Assembly: GCA_900169235.1 (NCBI GenBank) | Contig: FWCC01000276.1 | Coordinates: forward strand, 57,316 to 121,315 | Direction: 5' to 3' | DNA from: Zarea fungicola | Lineage: Eukaryota; Ascomycota; Sordariomycetes; Hypocreales; Cordycipitaceae | DNA: 64,000 bases | Shown: positions 33,692 through 45,240 of the stretch, one piece after another | How positions within the stretch are numbered: the first letter of the stretch is position 1 | Layout: the number at the start of each line of letters is the position of its first letter | Position numbers and translations under genes: made by a program | The notes under the pieces: generated by a model | Databases searched by the model: none | The model's input: the letters and a program-made list of their open reading frames with translations, nothing else | Told to the model about the DNA's origin: nothing

Positions 33692-34243
33692 TCAGGAGTC
33701 GATGCAATTGCCCTCGGCAAAAATATTTGCAGCGTCTGTTAACATCTGTTTGATCGGCGCAGTCTGGCTCTCCGCAATCTTCTGCGCGAAACCGGGGATT
33801 TTCTCCACAATACTGTCAATTAACTTCCCGCCGTTGTCGCTAATTTTGCCAAGCTGAGATCGGGTTTGCTCGCAGGCTTTTGCCGTTTCGATTTGGTTCA
33901 AGCCAGCCTTGAACGTATCCAACAGGCTCTGAGCGTGGGATTTTAGATTCGTGACCGGCGTCTGGAGAGCGAGTGCTTGAGGAGTTTTGAGTTTTTTGCC
34001 GTCGGATTTAAGAATGCCATTGGTAATGGTCTGAATCAAGCTGTTGGACGCATCGACTATAGGGTCAATATCGTGACCATCGAAGGTTTTGGCAGCGTTC
34101 GTTAGATTGTCGATACTAGCCTGGACATTGGCGATGGTTGTAGTGATGCTTGTGGCGATGAGTGAGCTGTCGCCAGTATCGACGGCCACTGAGAGGGATG
34201 CAGTTGCTAACAGCGCCAGAGCGGCATGTGCACAGAGCTTCAT
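33692..34243 (-). CDS. HsbA-like secreted cell-wall protein (cell wall mannoprotein 1 family)
   Basis: From the ATG at 34243 the protein has 183 residues with an N-terminal signal peptide (MKLCAHAALALLATASLSVA). The rest is helical and low in aromatic residues, with SLIQTITNGIL, LKSHAQSLLDTF and KACEQTRSQLGKISDNGGKL, the pattern of hydrophobic surface binding protein A. In Aspergillus, HsbA binds hydrophobic surfaces and recruits hydrolases such as cutinase; in insect and plant pathogens, relatives aid attachment. Two cysteines remain in the mature part. An earlier ATG at 34318 is in frame but would place the signal peptide internally. The next genes downstream on the map also encode secreted proteins. 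Confidence 0.85.
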   Translation of the reverse strand: MKLCAHAALALLATASLSVAVDTGDSSLIATSITTTIANVQASIDNLTNAAKTFDGHDIDPIVDASNSLIQTITNGILKSDGKKLKTPQALALQTPVTNLKSHAQSLLDTFKAGLNQIETAKACEQTRSQLGKISDNGGKLIDSIVEKIPGFAQKIAESQTAPIKQMLTDAANIFAEGNCIDS

Positions 34244-35244
34244 CGCGCTGACTTGCTGATAAAGGTATTGTGTAGATTGGACAGGCGAGTTTCGCAATAA
34301 AGATCGTACTGTGACCACTTAAGCATTAATGCAAAAGCAGCGCGTAAACTTGGATTTATTTCTCGCCGGACTAAATAGAAAAATAGGATCCGCGACGGCT
34401 GACTTGTCCTGTATCAGCTGGGAAGAGCTGTGGGTGCCAAGCATTACTGCTGTGGAAACGGTGATTCAATTTCATTTAGACCTGCCAGTATTTCACAGTC
34501 AAAAACCGCCAGAAAAACTGTTTCCGTGTCATTCCTGTATGATGCCCACTGTCTCACTTCTGGCCAAGCATGTAAACGCAGTTGTTACCAGTGCAACAGG
34601 CTTGGTCGGAAGGACCAGTGCCCAGGACAGAAGCTGCGGGCAATTACCATAAGCGTGGCATGCAGCCAACAGTAGCCCTAGAATGTGGCAAGGTAAAGGA
34701 AACCGCACCGTGTATCGTAGGTGGAAGACGCCAGTACCCGCAGAAATATGTAGATGAGGCTGGCACAATCCTTCCCGGCCAAATTCCCGACAAACTTGGC
34801 ATGCAAAGACGCCACAATGGTGTTTGGCATTCTATTAGTGGGTAACTAACTAGTGTGAAGCTGTTCGTCCTACGACACGATTTCCCGTGTAGGATGCGAA
34901 ACTCTCCACCCTCCAAATATCTGTTTATTTTCGCTAAATTTGCATTCACACTACTGCTGAAGGCTCCAATCGATGGCATTGTGAGAGGTACGCCTTGGTC
35001 CTTGTCTCCCAGCTTCTCTCAACTGAACATCACGCCACATCACCACTGTCTTTCATTGCAATACTATAAATCTTCAATAGTTCAATCAAACCGGCTTCCT
35101 TCTTTTCCCAAACTTGTGTGTATATTCTGGCAGCTATGCACGAAGTTGTAGGCACCTATCCACTAGGCCAGCAAGTGATGCGACTTCGTTAATTGCGGCC
35201 CGTCCCATCTGCGGCGGGGATCCGAATTACGCGCTGTAATATGC
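34244..35244. other. Intergenic region with a zinc-cluster-like fragment
   Basis: A 1-kb gap between two minus-strand secreted-protein genes, so it holds the HsbA promoter. A plus-strand frame at about 34430-34675 contains ACKRSCYQCNRLGRKDQC, which resembles the second half of a Zn2Cys6 cluster. No start, first half or effector domain accompanies it, so I do not call a gene. Confidence 0.4.
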
Positions 35245-35718
35245 CTAATTCGGCCCGCTAAATGACCCTGCCTTCTGCCCACCACCGATAATATTGACAG
35301 CATCCTTCGGTAGGCCTTTCAAAGTTCCAAATATTGTGTTGACTAGACTCCCCGCGGCCCCGGGGAGGTTAAGGTGAAGCAATTTCTGAATAATATCGAG
35401 AGGGCCATTTAGAACCAAGTCACCGCCTTTAAAAAGCTCTCCCACGGCATTTTGCACGCTTCCCGATAACCCAGGGCCAATAATCCCTCCAATGAGAGAG
35501 ATAAGGAGAGGAAGGGGGCCAGTGAGTTCCTTCTCTCGGAGAGGCTGGAGGAGACTGGTAATGTTTGCCGTTTCTGTGACGTTTGGCGCTGCCGGGGCAC
35601 CAGTTATGGCCAGGGGAGCAGTCAGTTCCGGCACGCCGGTTGTCATGCCCACAGGAACGGCAGCAGCCATTCCCGCTGTCAAGGTCAGTGCGACCGAAAG
35701 GGCGGATGTGAGCTTCAT
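35245..35718 (-). CDS. Small secreted protein of unknown function
   Basis: The ATG at 35718 starts a 157-residue protein with a clear signal peptide (ALSVALTLTAGMAAAVPVG). The mature part has a Pro/Thr/Ala-rich stretch, two NxT/S sites (NVTETANITS), and then a hydrophobic Gly/Leu-rich region (LPLLISLIGGIIGPGLSG). It contains no cysteine, which separates it from typical Cys-rich effectors. I do not recognise a family. An in-frame upstream extension exists, but it would bury the signal peptide. It lies between an HsbA-like gene and an Egh16/GAS1-like gene, so an extracellular or surface role is plausible, by context only. Confidence 0.7.
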   Translation of the reverse strand: MKLTSALSVALTLTAGMAAAVPVGMTTGVPELTAPLAITGAPAAPNVTETANITSLLQPLREKELTGPLPLLISLIGGIIGPGLSGSVQNAVGELFKGGDLVLNGPLDIIQKLLHLNLPGAAGSLVNTIFGTLKGLPKDAVNIIGGGQKAGSFSGPN

Positions 35719-36543
35719 TTTAAAATGTGGGAGTTTGAGAGTGAGAAAAGGTTGTCGCCAAGATGGAAGTCTGAGTGCCTTGACCAAAGACCGTGCCGGT
35801 GGACGACTGATGGAAAGAAAGGCACATATATAGTCTTGACTCTTAGAGCGCTGGAGATGATCCCTCAAGGACTATGGCTTCCTGAGAAAACTACTAATCT
35901 CTCACTTTTGAGACTCATGTCTGTTATAGGAATGTTTTTGGTTCACAGAGGGAGCTAGGAGAAAGGCGTTGCTCCACGGCTTTTAATGTTGTGATGTGGC
36001 CTAGACCATTCCGCTCACTGTCTTGTTTAGGTTCTCAGTTATGTAGATTCAAGGAGATTAATTCCCGCTAATGCTAAACAGAAATCACATTTTTGCGATC
36101 GACAAGGCCGTTTGATTTGATTCATTTTAACCGCAAACAACACAAGCTGCCTCATGACCTATGACCTGCAAGCCTATCAGAATGGCGGAATGCCACTTCA
36201 ATGTGTCGACCATACCTGGTGAATCGTGTCTCGTTTAGTTTTCACCAATCGGAATGCTGAAGTCGCAGCATCTTGCTTGGCTCTTGCTGCTGCGGTCAAG
36301 ATTGTGCCGTTGATCGGTGGTCTGATGCTTGTAGGTATTGAGGCGTCTGCAAATCTTACTATTGAGACAGGCTTCTCCGCGCTCTTACTACAGGTTCATT
36401 CCATCAGTTGCTACAGCCTCATTACTGTTTTCAGCTAGAGCAGAGCATCGCTTAGACCTATATAGACCTTGACTCCGACTGTGGCACTCCGTAGCGTCGT
36501 TGCAAAGCATTACCATTTTGAACTTGCTCAAAAACTCGCTGGT
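35719..36543. other. Divergent intergenic region between two secreted-protein genes
   Basis: This 825-bp gap should contain promoters for the small secreted protein (minus) and the Egh16-like gene (plus). Short frames within it show no motif. Confidence 0.45.
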
Positions 36544-37622
36544 ATGCAGTTATTGTACCTGATCCCACTTCTTACCGCCGGCGTAAATGCCCATGGCGTC
36601 CTGTTGCAGGTAAACGGAGCCAACGGAGTTATTGCACCCGGTGCCTGCGGTAAGTTCACACGCATGGACGTCCTCTATATATTCAACACTAATCATTTCA
36701 ACCGGTATATCCAGTTCTGGATAAAACACCCCGCGACTGCATCGTCAATGCTTGCGGTGCGCAGGCAGACACCAGTATTATCCGTGATGAGGAGATGAGA
36801 ACTCACAAGTACGGTCCAATAGGCTGGACCCAAGGCGGGGGGGACTGCAAACCTGACAAGGTGCTCAAGGTGTTCATGGGCCTTTCGGGCGACATACCGG
36901 AATACAAAGGTGGCAGAAACCCCACAGGCAAGGCTGATCCATTTGAAGGAAAGGAGCAGGGGAAGCAGCTCACTTTGCGGAAGCTAGATCAGCAGTGCCT
37001 CGCAGACAAGCTGCCCCAGAAAATCACCCTTGTTAATAGCTTTTTGAGTCTGCCTCTTGTTGGGTTCTTTGGCTTGGGCGGTGACGCTACTTCCTATCTA
37101 GAGGAGAACATTGTTCAGAAATATGCGGGTTGCGGGCAAAGCTTTGGGCTCCCGACGACCAGCGACGATGGAGAGTTGGAGGTAATATATCGACAGGTAT
37201 GTCAAATTGCAGCAATTTTTTTTGCCCGTTTTGTGAACATGAAACTAAATCATTTATCGCATAAGATCAATCAAGACGGACCGGGGCCCTTGACCGCCGC
37301 TGTCGATCCTACCTCAGGAGCCACAGACTACAAGGCGTTCCAAACATGCATAGTCACACACAACGCGCCAGGCGATGGCCTTGTCGGCTTATCGCTGGCG
37401 ACGAATACCAATTGGGTGGTGAAGATCCAGATGCCGAAAGGATTGGTATGCTCGGCAGTGGTTGCAGGTGTTCCCAATGTGTGCTTTATTCGCATTCGAA
37501 ACAATGCGCCTGCTGGTCCGTTTGGAGGTGCCGGCTTCTTCACGCAGAGCAAAGTCGCTCGTAAGCGGGCTATTGAATACCGTCGAAAGAAGCGAGCGGA
37601 AGAGGGGCTGGAGCACCTGTAG
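36544..37622 (+). CDS. Egh16/GAS1 (MAS1)-family secreted protein
   Basis: Three exons, 36544-36649, 36715-37196 and 37266-37622, encode 314 residues. The signal peptide (LLYLIPLLTAGVNAHG) is followed directly by HGVLLQVNGANGV, the start shared by Blumeria Egh16H and Magnaporthe GAS1/GAS2. Splicing yields TPRDCIVNACGAQADTSIIR and then GWTQGGGDCKPDK. The C-terminal half has YKAFQTCIVTHNAPGDGL and GAGFFTQS, and ends with a basic, charged tail (RKRAIEYRRKKRAEE) not needed for the fold. GAS1 and GAS2 are appressorium-stage proteins that contribute to plant penetration in Magnaporthe; family members also occur in insect pathogens and saprobes. Here the role is likely early host or surface contact. 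Confidence 0.85.
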
Positions 37623-39801
37623 GTACTCTGCAGCTCATAATTCAGGGTACGTAGTAACAAGCCGTGAGGCTAGAGAGTTTATTAGTCTAGAGAAGAGGCA
37701 GACTGTAGTATTACATCTCGATAACCAGTGAAAGAATGCATGGCACCGTAGGTGTGAATTTACAATGTCACAGGTGACTGCCGCTATGCGCCTAGACTTG
37801 GAAACTGGGCCTTGTCAGCCCTGAAATGCAAAGATCAAGTTTATCATGGCCAATTCAATCCACAGCGTATTTCCTCATTCAATTTTTTGCTCTCTGTTTC
37901 AAAATATAGTCATCGCCTAAGCTGCTGAGCCTTTTAGTCTGGGCTGTGCGAGGTTCGCTGGCTCAAGCTTCAAGAAAAGAGGCAAGATCCGTGAACCCCT
38001 CACAGAGAGCAATCCACGTCAAGTAAAATTAAATTCTATTCAGGTGGATAATTCTCAATAAAGTAGATGGCTGTGGCATTTAATGCGGCATTGATACCGA
38101 GGGCTATTCTGGACTCTTGTTCAGGCAAACTAAATCACTTTTAAAACCAGCCCGGTTCATTTCCCTACTAACGAGTCGAACACAAGAGAAGAAGTGAGTG
38201 ATTGGTATGATGTCCGTACTTTCTTCAATGTCCGCGACACTGAGTTACGAAAGAGAACGGCGAGGAACTTTCCTTAGTCTACTGGCAGATCGATCGAACA
38301 TCTTCTAGCAGCTCTCGGAAACCGTCCTTGCTCTGCTAATGACGCGTGCCCGTTACAAACCCTAGTTGTTTGGGGCGTCTCCAGCGCCGTGGCCAACGTC
38401 TTGTATGCAACGGAATGCGGCAGAGCGCGATGGCGCCATCAGAGTGAGCGAGACAGCAATCGCGTTGTGTTATGCCAAAGTTTTTCTGTGCTGCTCCACT
38501 TCACATCGTTTACATATGTAAAGAGGTTGCCATTCAATCGATATCAAACTGGCCGCATTCAGCGTTAACCTAAAAATGCGGACAACTGCGCATCCGTGAC
38601 AATTCATTCGCGACAGTCACATATGCCTAGACCCCAAAGTGAATCAGAACCACAATTGAAATGCCTAGTAAGCAGCTGAAAGCCTTGCCTTATATTACTA
38701 TGATCTCGATCTGGCTGGAATTTAGTATGTGGTGTCATCGGATGATGGCCGTTGACTAGTTGACGCTACTAAAGCTTAATCTGGCGTGAAGCATTACTCT
38801 GAAGCTTGAGGCACTCTGCTAGCAACAAAATGCTTTCATTCCGAATGGCTACCTTTTCCGGCTGCTAGTTGCAGTCTTGGGAATCGAAATAAGCGCAAGC
38901 GGGGCCATAATAAATTGAAATACAACATACAGTCTCAAGGGAATGATTTGAATGCAACGCCTGCCAGCTATCCAAAAAGCTGGGTGCGTCCACTTCATCT
39001 TCGAGCACACGAGCAAGTTTTTGGAACCCACACTCAAAACAGAACTCGTTAAGAATCGTCTGTCTGTCATTAGCACTTTTATGCTAGTGCCCATGCAAAG
39101 TTAGTTTACTGGATTATGTGAGGATGCAGGCTAGTACCCGAGTACGCTCCTATGTCCTCCTTTTCGTGCCCTGAAGTCGGTGGAGCTTACTGAAAGCAGT
39201 GACAACAGTCTTGTGCGGACGCACGTTGCTCTTTGTTTCCTTTAGCGGCCTTTGGCTCCGTCTAACAGCTTTACGCGCAGTACCGTACAAAGGAACCCTG
39301 ACTATACGCATAAAGTATGGTTTACACCATCAGACCGTTCTCGTATGTGCCTTGCAGCAAGCACCCAAGCAAGAACGCATTGTTCACAGTGGTGACCATC
39401 GAAGCAACAAGAGCCAGCTGCGTGCAGCGCAACACCAATAGTAACAGAAACAGATTCATTGGGTCGCTAGAACTGTGAACCTATCTCGTAAGTAATTGGA
39501 GATGGGTCGGCTTATATCGGCCCTTCCCTCCCGACTAGCAAGATCATACGCATTCGGAAGCGGCCTGCAGCGTCCACCTAGACAACACAGAGGAATGCAA
39601 ACCTCTGCAAGAAAAGTTATAACAATATCCAATAAAACTTAAATTTTCGCTGCTGTAGGGAAATAAAACCATGCCTTGAGATGACACTTTCAAGCCAAAG
39701 TAGAGCCAGATACACTCACTGTCATCCAGCACGCCACTTCAACGTCTCAAGAGTTAGAAACACATCACGGCTTTGGACCTCAAGAGGCGTAAATTAACGC
39801 G
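37623..39801. other. Long intergenic region with no recognised gene
   Basis: This 2.2-kb gap precedes the ferric reductase gene. I read all frames and found no signal peptide, domain motif, tRNA-like T-arm or repeat array. It may hold a large promoter, an untranslated RNA or decayed sequence. Confidence 0.45.
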
Positions 39802-42060
39802 ATGAAGGTGTCACGTTCGCTCTGGCCATACCTTGCTCTTCTCTCAAGTCATGTCCCGTCTGTGCACTGCAGTAGTGGGCTCATTGGCCTTGGCCTCGAC
39901 TTTTTCCATCCAAGATGTGGCTATGCCTGCCTACATTCCATCTCATCGCCACTGAATTGCTCAATTGACCAAATTACTGGCAAGGAATCTCCGTCAATTG
40001 ACAGCTCCGCCAAACACTGGGAAATTACACATAACCCGACAAAGGAGTGCAAGTTTCAAGACACTTTCTATCTCCAGACTCTGGCATACTGTCTGCAGCA
40101 ATACTGTCATAAAGACACTTCAGTCCATGGATCTCTCTCCGACCAAGAGGAATTCTGGAGAAATGCAGTGCAAGGCAACACCAGCGTCAGCGTTCCCAGT
40201 TACGACACAGTGGTGCACGGCATCCATCAGGTGCCTACAAACGAGGTAGATTCTACTCGGGTGCTTGACTATACTGGCTATGTCGCCGAAAGTGACTGGA
40301 GCCACGAGGACGCATCACTTGCAACATACAAGGCCATCGAAGCCAACCACCAAAAGTTTGGCCTAATCATATTTCTGACATGTGCCATCATTCCCATTGT
40401 GCTGTCATCCATACGCTTCCTTCCCTGGCCGCCGACGTTTGTATCCAAATTTCGCGGCTACGTGATCGATCCGCCTCTACTTGGGTCTCGCCACTCGGAG
40501 CCTATACACAATCTGTTCATGGTTCCCACCCGTGGCCAGGCTTTATTTATACTCTACCTGTGGGGCATCAACATGCTTCTCGTTGGCATCGGCTATCACT
40601 GCAATACTGGCAGCACCTGCGTCTCGGCCAACCAGATGAGTGAACTGAATCGCCTACGCGCTGTCGCAAATCGGCTAGGAGTTTTAAGCTTTGCAAATCT
40701 GCCCCTCTTGATTCTATTCGCGGGGCGAAACAACATCATTCTCTGGCTTACCAATTGGTCAAGAACCACATTCCTCTTCATCCATCGCTATGTTGCCTTT
40801 ATCGCCATGGCTGAGGGAGTATTGCATTTTGCTCTGTTTATGTACATTGCCGTGAGGAATCTTTCCTCGGAGGAGCTCTACGACCTAAGCAGAAAGCCGT
40901 ACTATATTTGTGGCGCAGTTGCAGTCGTCTCACTCATAGTGCTGATCATTACGGGTTTTCACCCCTTGCGGAACCGGACTTACGAAGTATTCGTGGTTCT
41001 GCATGTCTTCTTTACTATTTTGGTACTGGTTGGAACGTACGTACACACAATCACCCGATTTGGCACCAAGCGTGGTCACGAAACGTGGCTATACCTTGCC
41101 ACTGCCATTTGGGTTTTTGATCGAGTGCTGCGCGCTCTGCGGTACCTTAGCAGAGGGGTCAAGACTGCATATATAAGCCCCATCGACGAGGATTACATCA
41201 GAGTCGATATTCCGGGAGTCAGCGCCCGCGGGCATGTCTACCTACACTTTTTGACGGTGAGCAAATGGCGCCTATGGGAGAGCCACCCATTTTCCGTGGG
41301 CAGCATCACGAGCTGGCAGGAGGACCAAGCCCAGGTCGATGCGATGGCTTTCCGCAAAAGCTTTAGCTATTTTGAAAAGGCACTGAATCCGGGTCTCGGA
41401 GGTGGAAGAAAACAGTCTGTTTCAGCATCCAGAATGCCGTCTGTATCGTCGTGTGCAGACAGCCTCGCGGTGCACTGGATGAAAGGCACCGGCATTACCC
41501 TGTTGATCCGGCGGCAGAGCGGAATTACAACCAGGCTTAGGGATCCGACTCTATACATGAAAGGAATACCTGTCCTTGTAGAAGGCTCGTATAATGAAGA
41601 AATGACCCGTCTGCAAGACGACCACATACGCCCGACCGCGGAGTTTCCCAACATGATCTGCATTGCTGGCGGAGTGGGCATTACAGGCGCGCTTCCATTT
41701 CTCGACAAATTTGAGGCAAAAAACGGCCAGTTCTATACCAAGAAGCTTTTCTGGGTCGTTCGAAGCATGCCACTTGTCAACGCTGTGGAGGACATGCTGA
41801 TTACAGGGCAGACCACGGATGCCGCTGAACGGCAATGGGGGGACGTGGACGTGACACTGTGTGTTGGACCGCGGCCGAACCTGTCGTTTACAATGCATCG
41901 CATGCTTTACAGACAGAGCGGCGGCACCATTGTCGTCGTTTGTGGGCCGCCCGCCATGGCTGACGAAGTTCGGTGCTTTATATCGAGAATTGCAAGAAAG
42001 GGAGGCTACGGCGAGTCGAAGATGAAAGTAAAGGTTATTGTAGAATGTTTTTCATGGTAA
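39802..42060 (+). CDS. Ferric/cupric reductase transmembrane protein (FRE family)
   Basis: A single-exon gene of 752 residues. An N-terminal signal peptide precedes an extracellular segment of about 150 residues with several cysteines. The ferric-reductase TM domain carries paired heme histidines, seen in IHRYVAFIAMAEGVLHF and VLHVFFTILVLVGTYVH with 13-residue spacing. The cytosolic part has the FAD-binding motif HPFSVGSI and NADPH-binding CIAGGVGITGALPFL and VVVCGPPAMADE. A Ser-rich insertion of about 60 residues separates the FAD and NADP parts. It should move electrons from NADPH across the plasma membrane to reduce Fe3+ or Cu2+ before uptake. No permease or oxidase partner lies beside it; the neighbour downstream is a convergent CFEM receptor. 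CFEM domains can bind heme iron, but a link is speculative. Confidence 0.9.
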   Translation: MKVSRSLWPYLALLSSHVPSVHCSSGLIGLGLDFFHPRCGYACLHSISSPLNCSIDQITGKESPSIDSSAKHWEITHNPTKECKFQDTFYLQTLAYCLQQYCHKDTSVHGSLSDQEEFWRNAVQGNTSVSVPSYDTVVHGIHQVPTNEVDSTRVLDYTGYVAESDWSHEDASLATYKAIEANHQKFGLIIFLTCAIIPIVLSSIRFLPWPPTFVSKFRGYVIDPPLLGSRHSEPIHNLFMVPTRGQALFILYLWGINMLLVGIGYHCNTGSTCVSANQMSELNRLRAVANRLGVLSFANLPLLILFAGRNNIILWLTNWSRTTFLFIHRYVAFIAMAEGVLHFALFMYIAVRNLSSEELYDLSRKPYYICGAVAVVSLIVLIITGFHPLRNRTYEVFVVLHVFFTILVLVGTYVHTITRFGTKRGHETWLYLATAIWVFDRVLRALRYLSRGVKTAYISPIDEDYIRVDIPGVSARGHVYLHFLTVSKWRLWESHPFSVGSITSWQEDQAQVDAMAFRKSFSYFEKALNPGLGGGRKQSVSASRMPSVSSCADSLAVHWMKGTGITLLIRRQSGITTRLRDPTLYMKGIPVLVEGSYNEEMTRLQDDHIRPTAEFPNMICIAGGVGITGALPFLDKFEAKNGQFYTKKLFWVVRSMPLVNAVEDMLITGQTTDAAERQWGDVDVTLCVGPRPNLSFTMHRMLYRQSGGTIVVVCGPPAMADEVRCFISRIARKGGYGESKMKVKVIVECFSW

Positions 42061-42223
42061 TATTACCAGAACCTATTCAAACTGATTGTAAAACACAGCA
42101 CCGGGGTAACAATAAAGTATATAATTAGCTATGTAAGATGAGCACTTATTACTGTAGTACGACTAAATATAATTTCCATTTTTGCACATGTGGCGATTGC
42201 TCAAATGAAACTACGTTCTGTTT

Positions 42224-43777
42224 CTACTTGGAAGGCTGTTGCAGTGTCTCGGTATCATCTTCCAGAATGCTACAATTCAACTGTACGCCTCCAGGCTTAC
42301 CAGAGTTGGTGCTCTTCTCGTTTGTCGAGATTTCGGCATCCGAGTCCTTGGGCTCTTCTTCATTCTGCTCCTCTAAATCAGGGTACAAGCTGAGTCTGCG
42401 ACCTTTCGAAAACCTTCGTGAGTACTCTGAGTCCGCTGATGAGTTCAAGGTAGTGCCAGGTTGAGACCATCGTGTGCCGAAGGCCCTTGGCGAAAGCTTG
42501 ACCAGAATGAGGCGCACCGTTGGCAAGCTGGTGCAAATAATGCCAACGTTGATCTCCACCGTCGACCAAAGCCCAACACCAAAAAAGCTCCACGTAATGT
42601 TGAGAGTCTCCGAAAATCCAGTGACTGACACAAGGCGCAGAATGGAGACAATGGTAGCACTATAAGGTTAGCCTTGCGGACTTATGAAGGAGACGGGTCA
42701 GCTCTTACAAAGTTCCGACGAGGAACATGACGATCACACTAGCCTTCTTCTGCCAGCGCATCATCATCTTGCTGACTTCCACCAGTGGAATAAGGATGAT
42801 CATCAGATCAAATGCGACGCTCAGCACACCATTGGCCCATGCCATGGGCTCAATGGGAATGCAGTGGCCCGTCGCGGAGGGATCCTTGTAGCGCGACCAG
42901 TAGTACGAGACTGGGAGACACTGGAGCGCAGCCACACAGACGCTGATGATGCCGAGCAGTGCATCAAAGGCGACTGCTACCCACAACAGAGGCCGCGTCC
43001 ATGTCCGCGAACTGGCGCTTGAGAAGATTGTGAAATAAAAAGCGATAAAGGTCATCTTCACGAGCGCCAGAGCTGCTGCATAGAGCACCTCCATCATGTA
43101 AAAGTAAAACGCAAAGTCTGAGACTGTATCTGGCCCGAGTGCCCAGGCATCTTTGCCAATGCCATTATTCACCAGGCCAAAGCGGTTTATAAAAGCACAT
43201 GGAGTACCAACAACAAGAGCAGCAAGAACTACCCAGTCATCCGGGCCGAATTTGCGTGCAACACCAATGAAGCGCTTAAAGTAGAGCCTAGATAGTGTGA
43301 CAATTGCAGTGATTGTGCCCAGTGCAAGGTTGACGACGATATATTGGGGTGCCCTGTCTCTTTTTTCAGGGCCGCACTTGGAAGTAGTCAATTGTCGGGC
43401 AGCTACAAATCTCTTAGCTTCATCATCATTTAGAAAGAATTTGTTCATGGTACCTAATATGTCTGGAACTGTGCAGTGTTGTTTGAGACAGCTCTCAGCC
43501 TCACTGAGAGCCGTGTCAATACCGCACCAACAGGATGTATTTTCATTGCATTGCTCATCAATTACTGGCAGAGGGAGGCAATGCAGCTGTGAATGTATAG
43601 TTAGAGTCGCTGCCCGACATGTGCATGATGGTGACTTACAGTACACGGCGCCAAGTTGTTTGGATTCTCTGCCCTTGCCAGTGTCGCCCAGGAAGAGGTA
43701 CTTCCTAAAAATGGAAAGAAAAATAATATGCTGGAGCCAGCAAGAAACCCTTGATACTTGGATGCCTTCATTTTCAT
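42224..43777 (-). CDS. CFEM-domain PTH11-like G-protein-coupled receptor
   Basis: Three exons, 43777-43640, 43586-42709 and 42659-42224, encode 483 residues. After a signal peptide the CFEM domain is rebuilt by splicing: NNLAPCTLHC, EQCNENTSCWCG and AESCLKQHC, eight cysteines. Seven TM segments follow with the PTH11/rhodopsin-like (DUF3112-type) features: VVNLALGTITAIVTLSR, GPDDWVVLAALV, IFFTIFSS-type loop, WVAVAFDALLGI, PMAWANGVLSVAFDLMIILIP, VSILRLVSVTG and the INVGIICTSLPT motif. The C-terminal tail is acidic and hydrophilic. Magnaporthe Pth11 senses surface cues for appressorium formation; relatives are expanded in host-associated fungi. The reading frame continues open upstream to an ATG at 44119, so a longer isoform is formally possible. 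Confidence 0.87.
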
Positions 43778-45240
43778 ATTGCAGAAGAGTAACAAAGCCG
43801 AATAGAAGTTGCCCTGGCTTGGCGACATGCTCTTGTTAACAGCAGTGGTTGGCCCACATCCTGTCCCTAGGTAAAGGCTAGCTGAATGCAACCAACTCGT
43901 CGAGAAATCTACTGAAAGCAACATGCTTCGAGCAGCATTCCTGTCCATGGCCGTAAGCGTCCAACCCCACTTCTCCAACAACGCGATAAAAGCTAATAGT
44001 AGAAGGAATGCTGCGATGAAGGCTAAGTTTGAGTAGCTTATGGCAATCCTTGCAATGAAGTTGCCACTGGTTTGAAAGCCAAATGTGAGGATGCTCTGCG
44101 GACCGTGCTTATTAGCCATCGTCCCAACACCACTTACATGGTAGTTGAGTATGTTTGCGCATTATTAATGTTTAGCAACACCTGCATTCCACTTTAAACG
44201 GCTTAATATCTTTTCATAAACGGGTTTGGTAGACTAATACTGCTACCTCTTTGCCGCGGCTAACGGTAGAGTAAGTGCAAAGGGAGAAACAGAAATTGAA
44301 ACATGACGCACTTAAAAGCGACCTATCCAGCGTCTCACTACATTTTGGGATCAGAATATGGCGAGCCTGCGAAAGATTGACTTCCAATTGCTCATTCGCT
44401 ACGGTTCTAGTTCGCGGCATGAGGAAGTAAGATTATTCAAAATTAAAAATTGAGCACATGCAGTAAATTCACACCTGCTCAATTCTAAGCTGAGTCCGCG
44501 GTATTACCCTGTCCACTGGATGTGGACTTGATGTCTACCGAGGCGATATGGCCCAGCCTGTGATGGGAATCAAGACAAAGTAATTCATGCACCGACAAGT
44601 GACAATCACGATTGCATCTCGTTACGGACAACAGCAGCAACCTAGACGGGGATTATTTAGTACTGCTGGCTACCCTGACGAAACCCAGACCCCAGTACAA
44701 TTTGTGTGGACGCCTCAGCAGGGTCAGGGTTGTAAGACCGCTCATCGCCACCATCGCCACATAGCCCAGAGTATTGCCACTCGTCGTCTCATCTGACAAT
44801 CCACGCCTGCTGCAATTACGGTATGTCTAAAATCGGCCACTATATCGAAGAGATGGAGAATTTAAAAGCCGTCACCGGCTACAATATGATTCTTCCGATT
44901 ATGTAGAGGCACATGCGAAAGCGCGAACCTAAGATCTGGAAAAAATCGTAAATTGGGTGGTTGCCTCTATGATGCAAGCTTTAATATGCAATTATTAGTC
45001 TAGAGCCGAAGGAAATCCAAATCGTTCCATGGTTGAAATCGTCCCAGAAATCGTGGTAAAGCTGACCCATTCACAACCCCGCCATGAGGGGCGTTTAATG
45101 GAAACGCGTCCCACGCGTCGCGCCACACTAAACGTGAACCAAGCTTCCAACTTTGAGTGCTCCATTTCACGCCTCAACACCTGCGGCACAGATTGTGCAT
45201 CTCCCCTAAACAACCGCCAGAATCACCACAACCACATACC
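43778..45240. other. Intergenic region between divergent CFEM receptor and RPA1 genes
   Basis: About 1.46 kb. The part 43778-44119 is an open extension of the CFEM receptor frame (114 codons with one strongly hydrophobic segment), which may be coding or 5' UTR. The remainder should hold both promoters. Nothing else was recognised. Confidence 0.45.
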
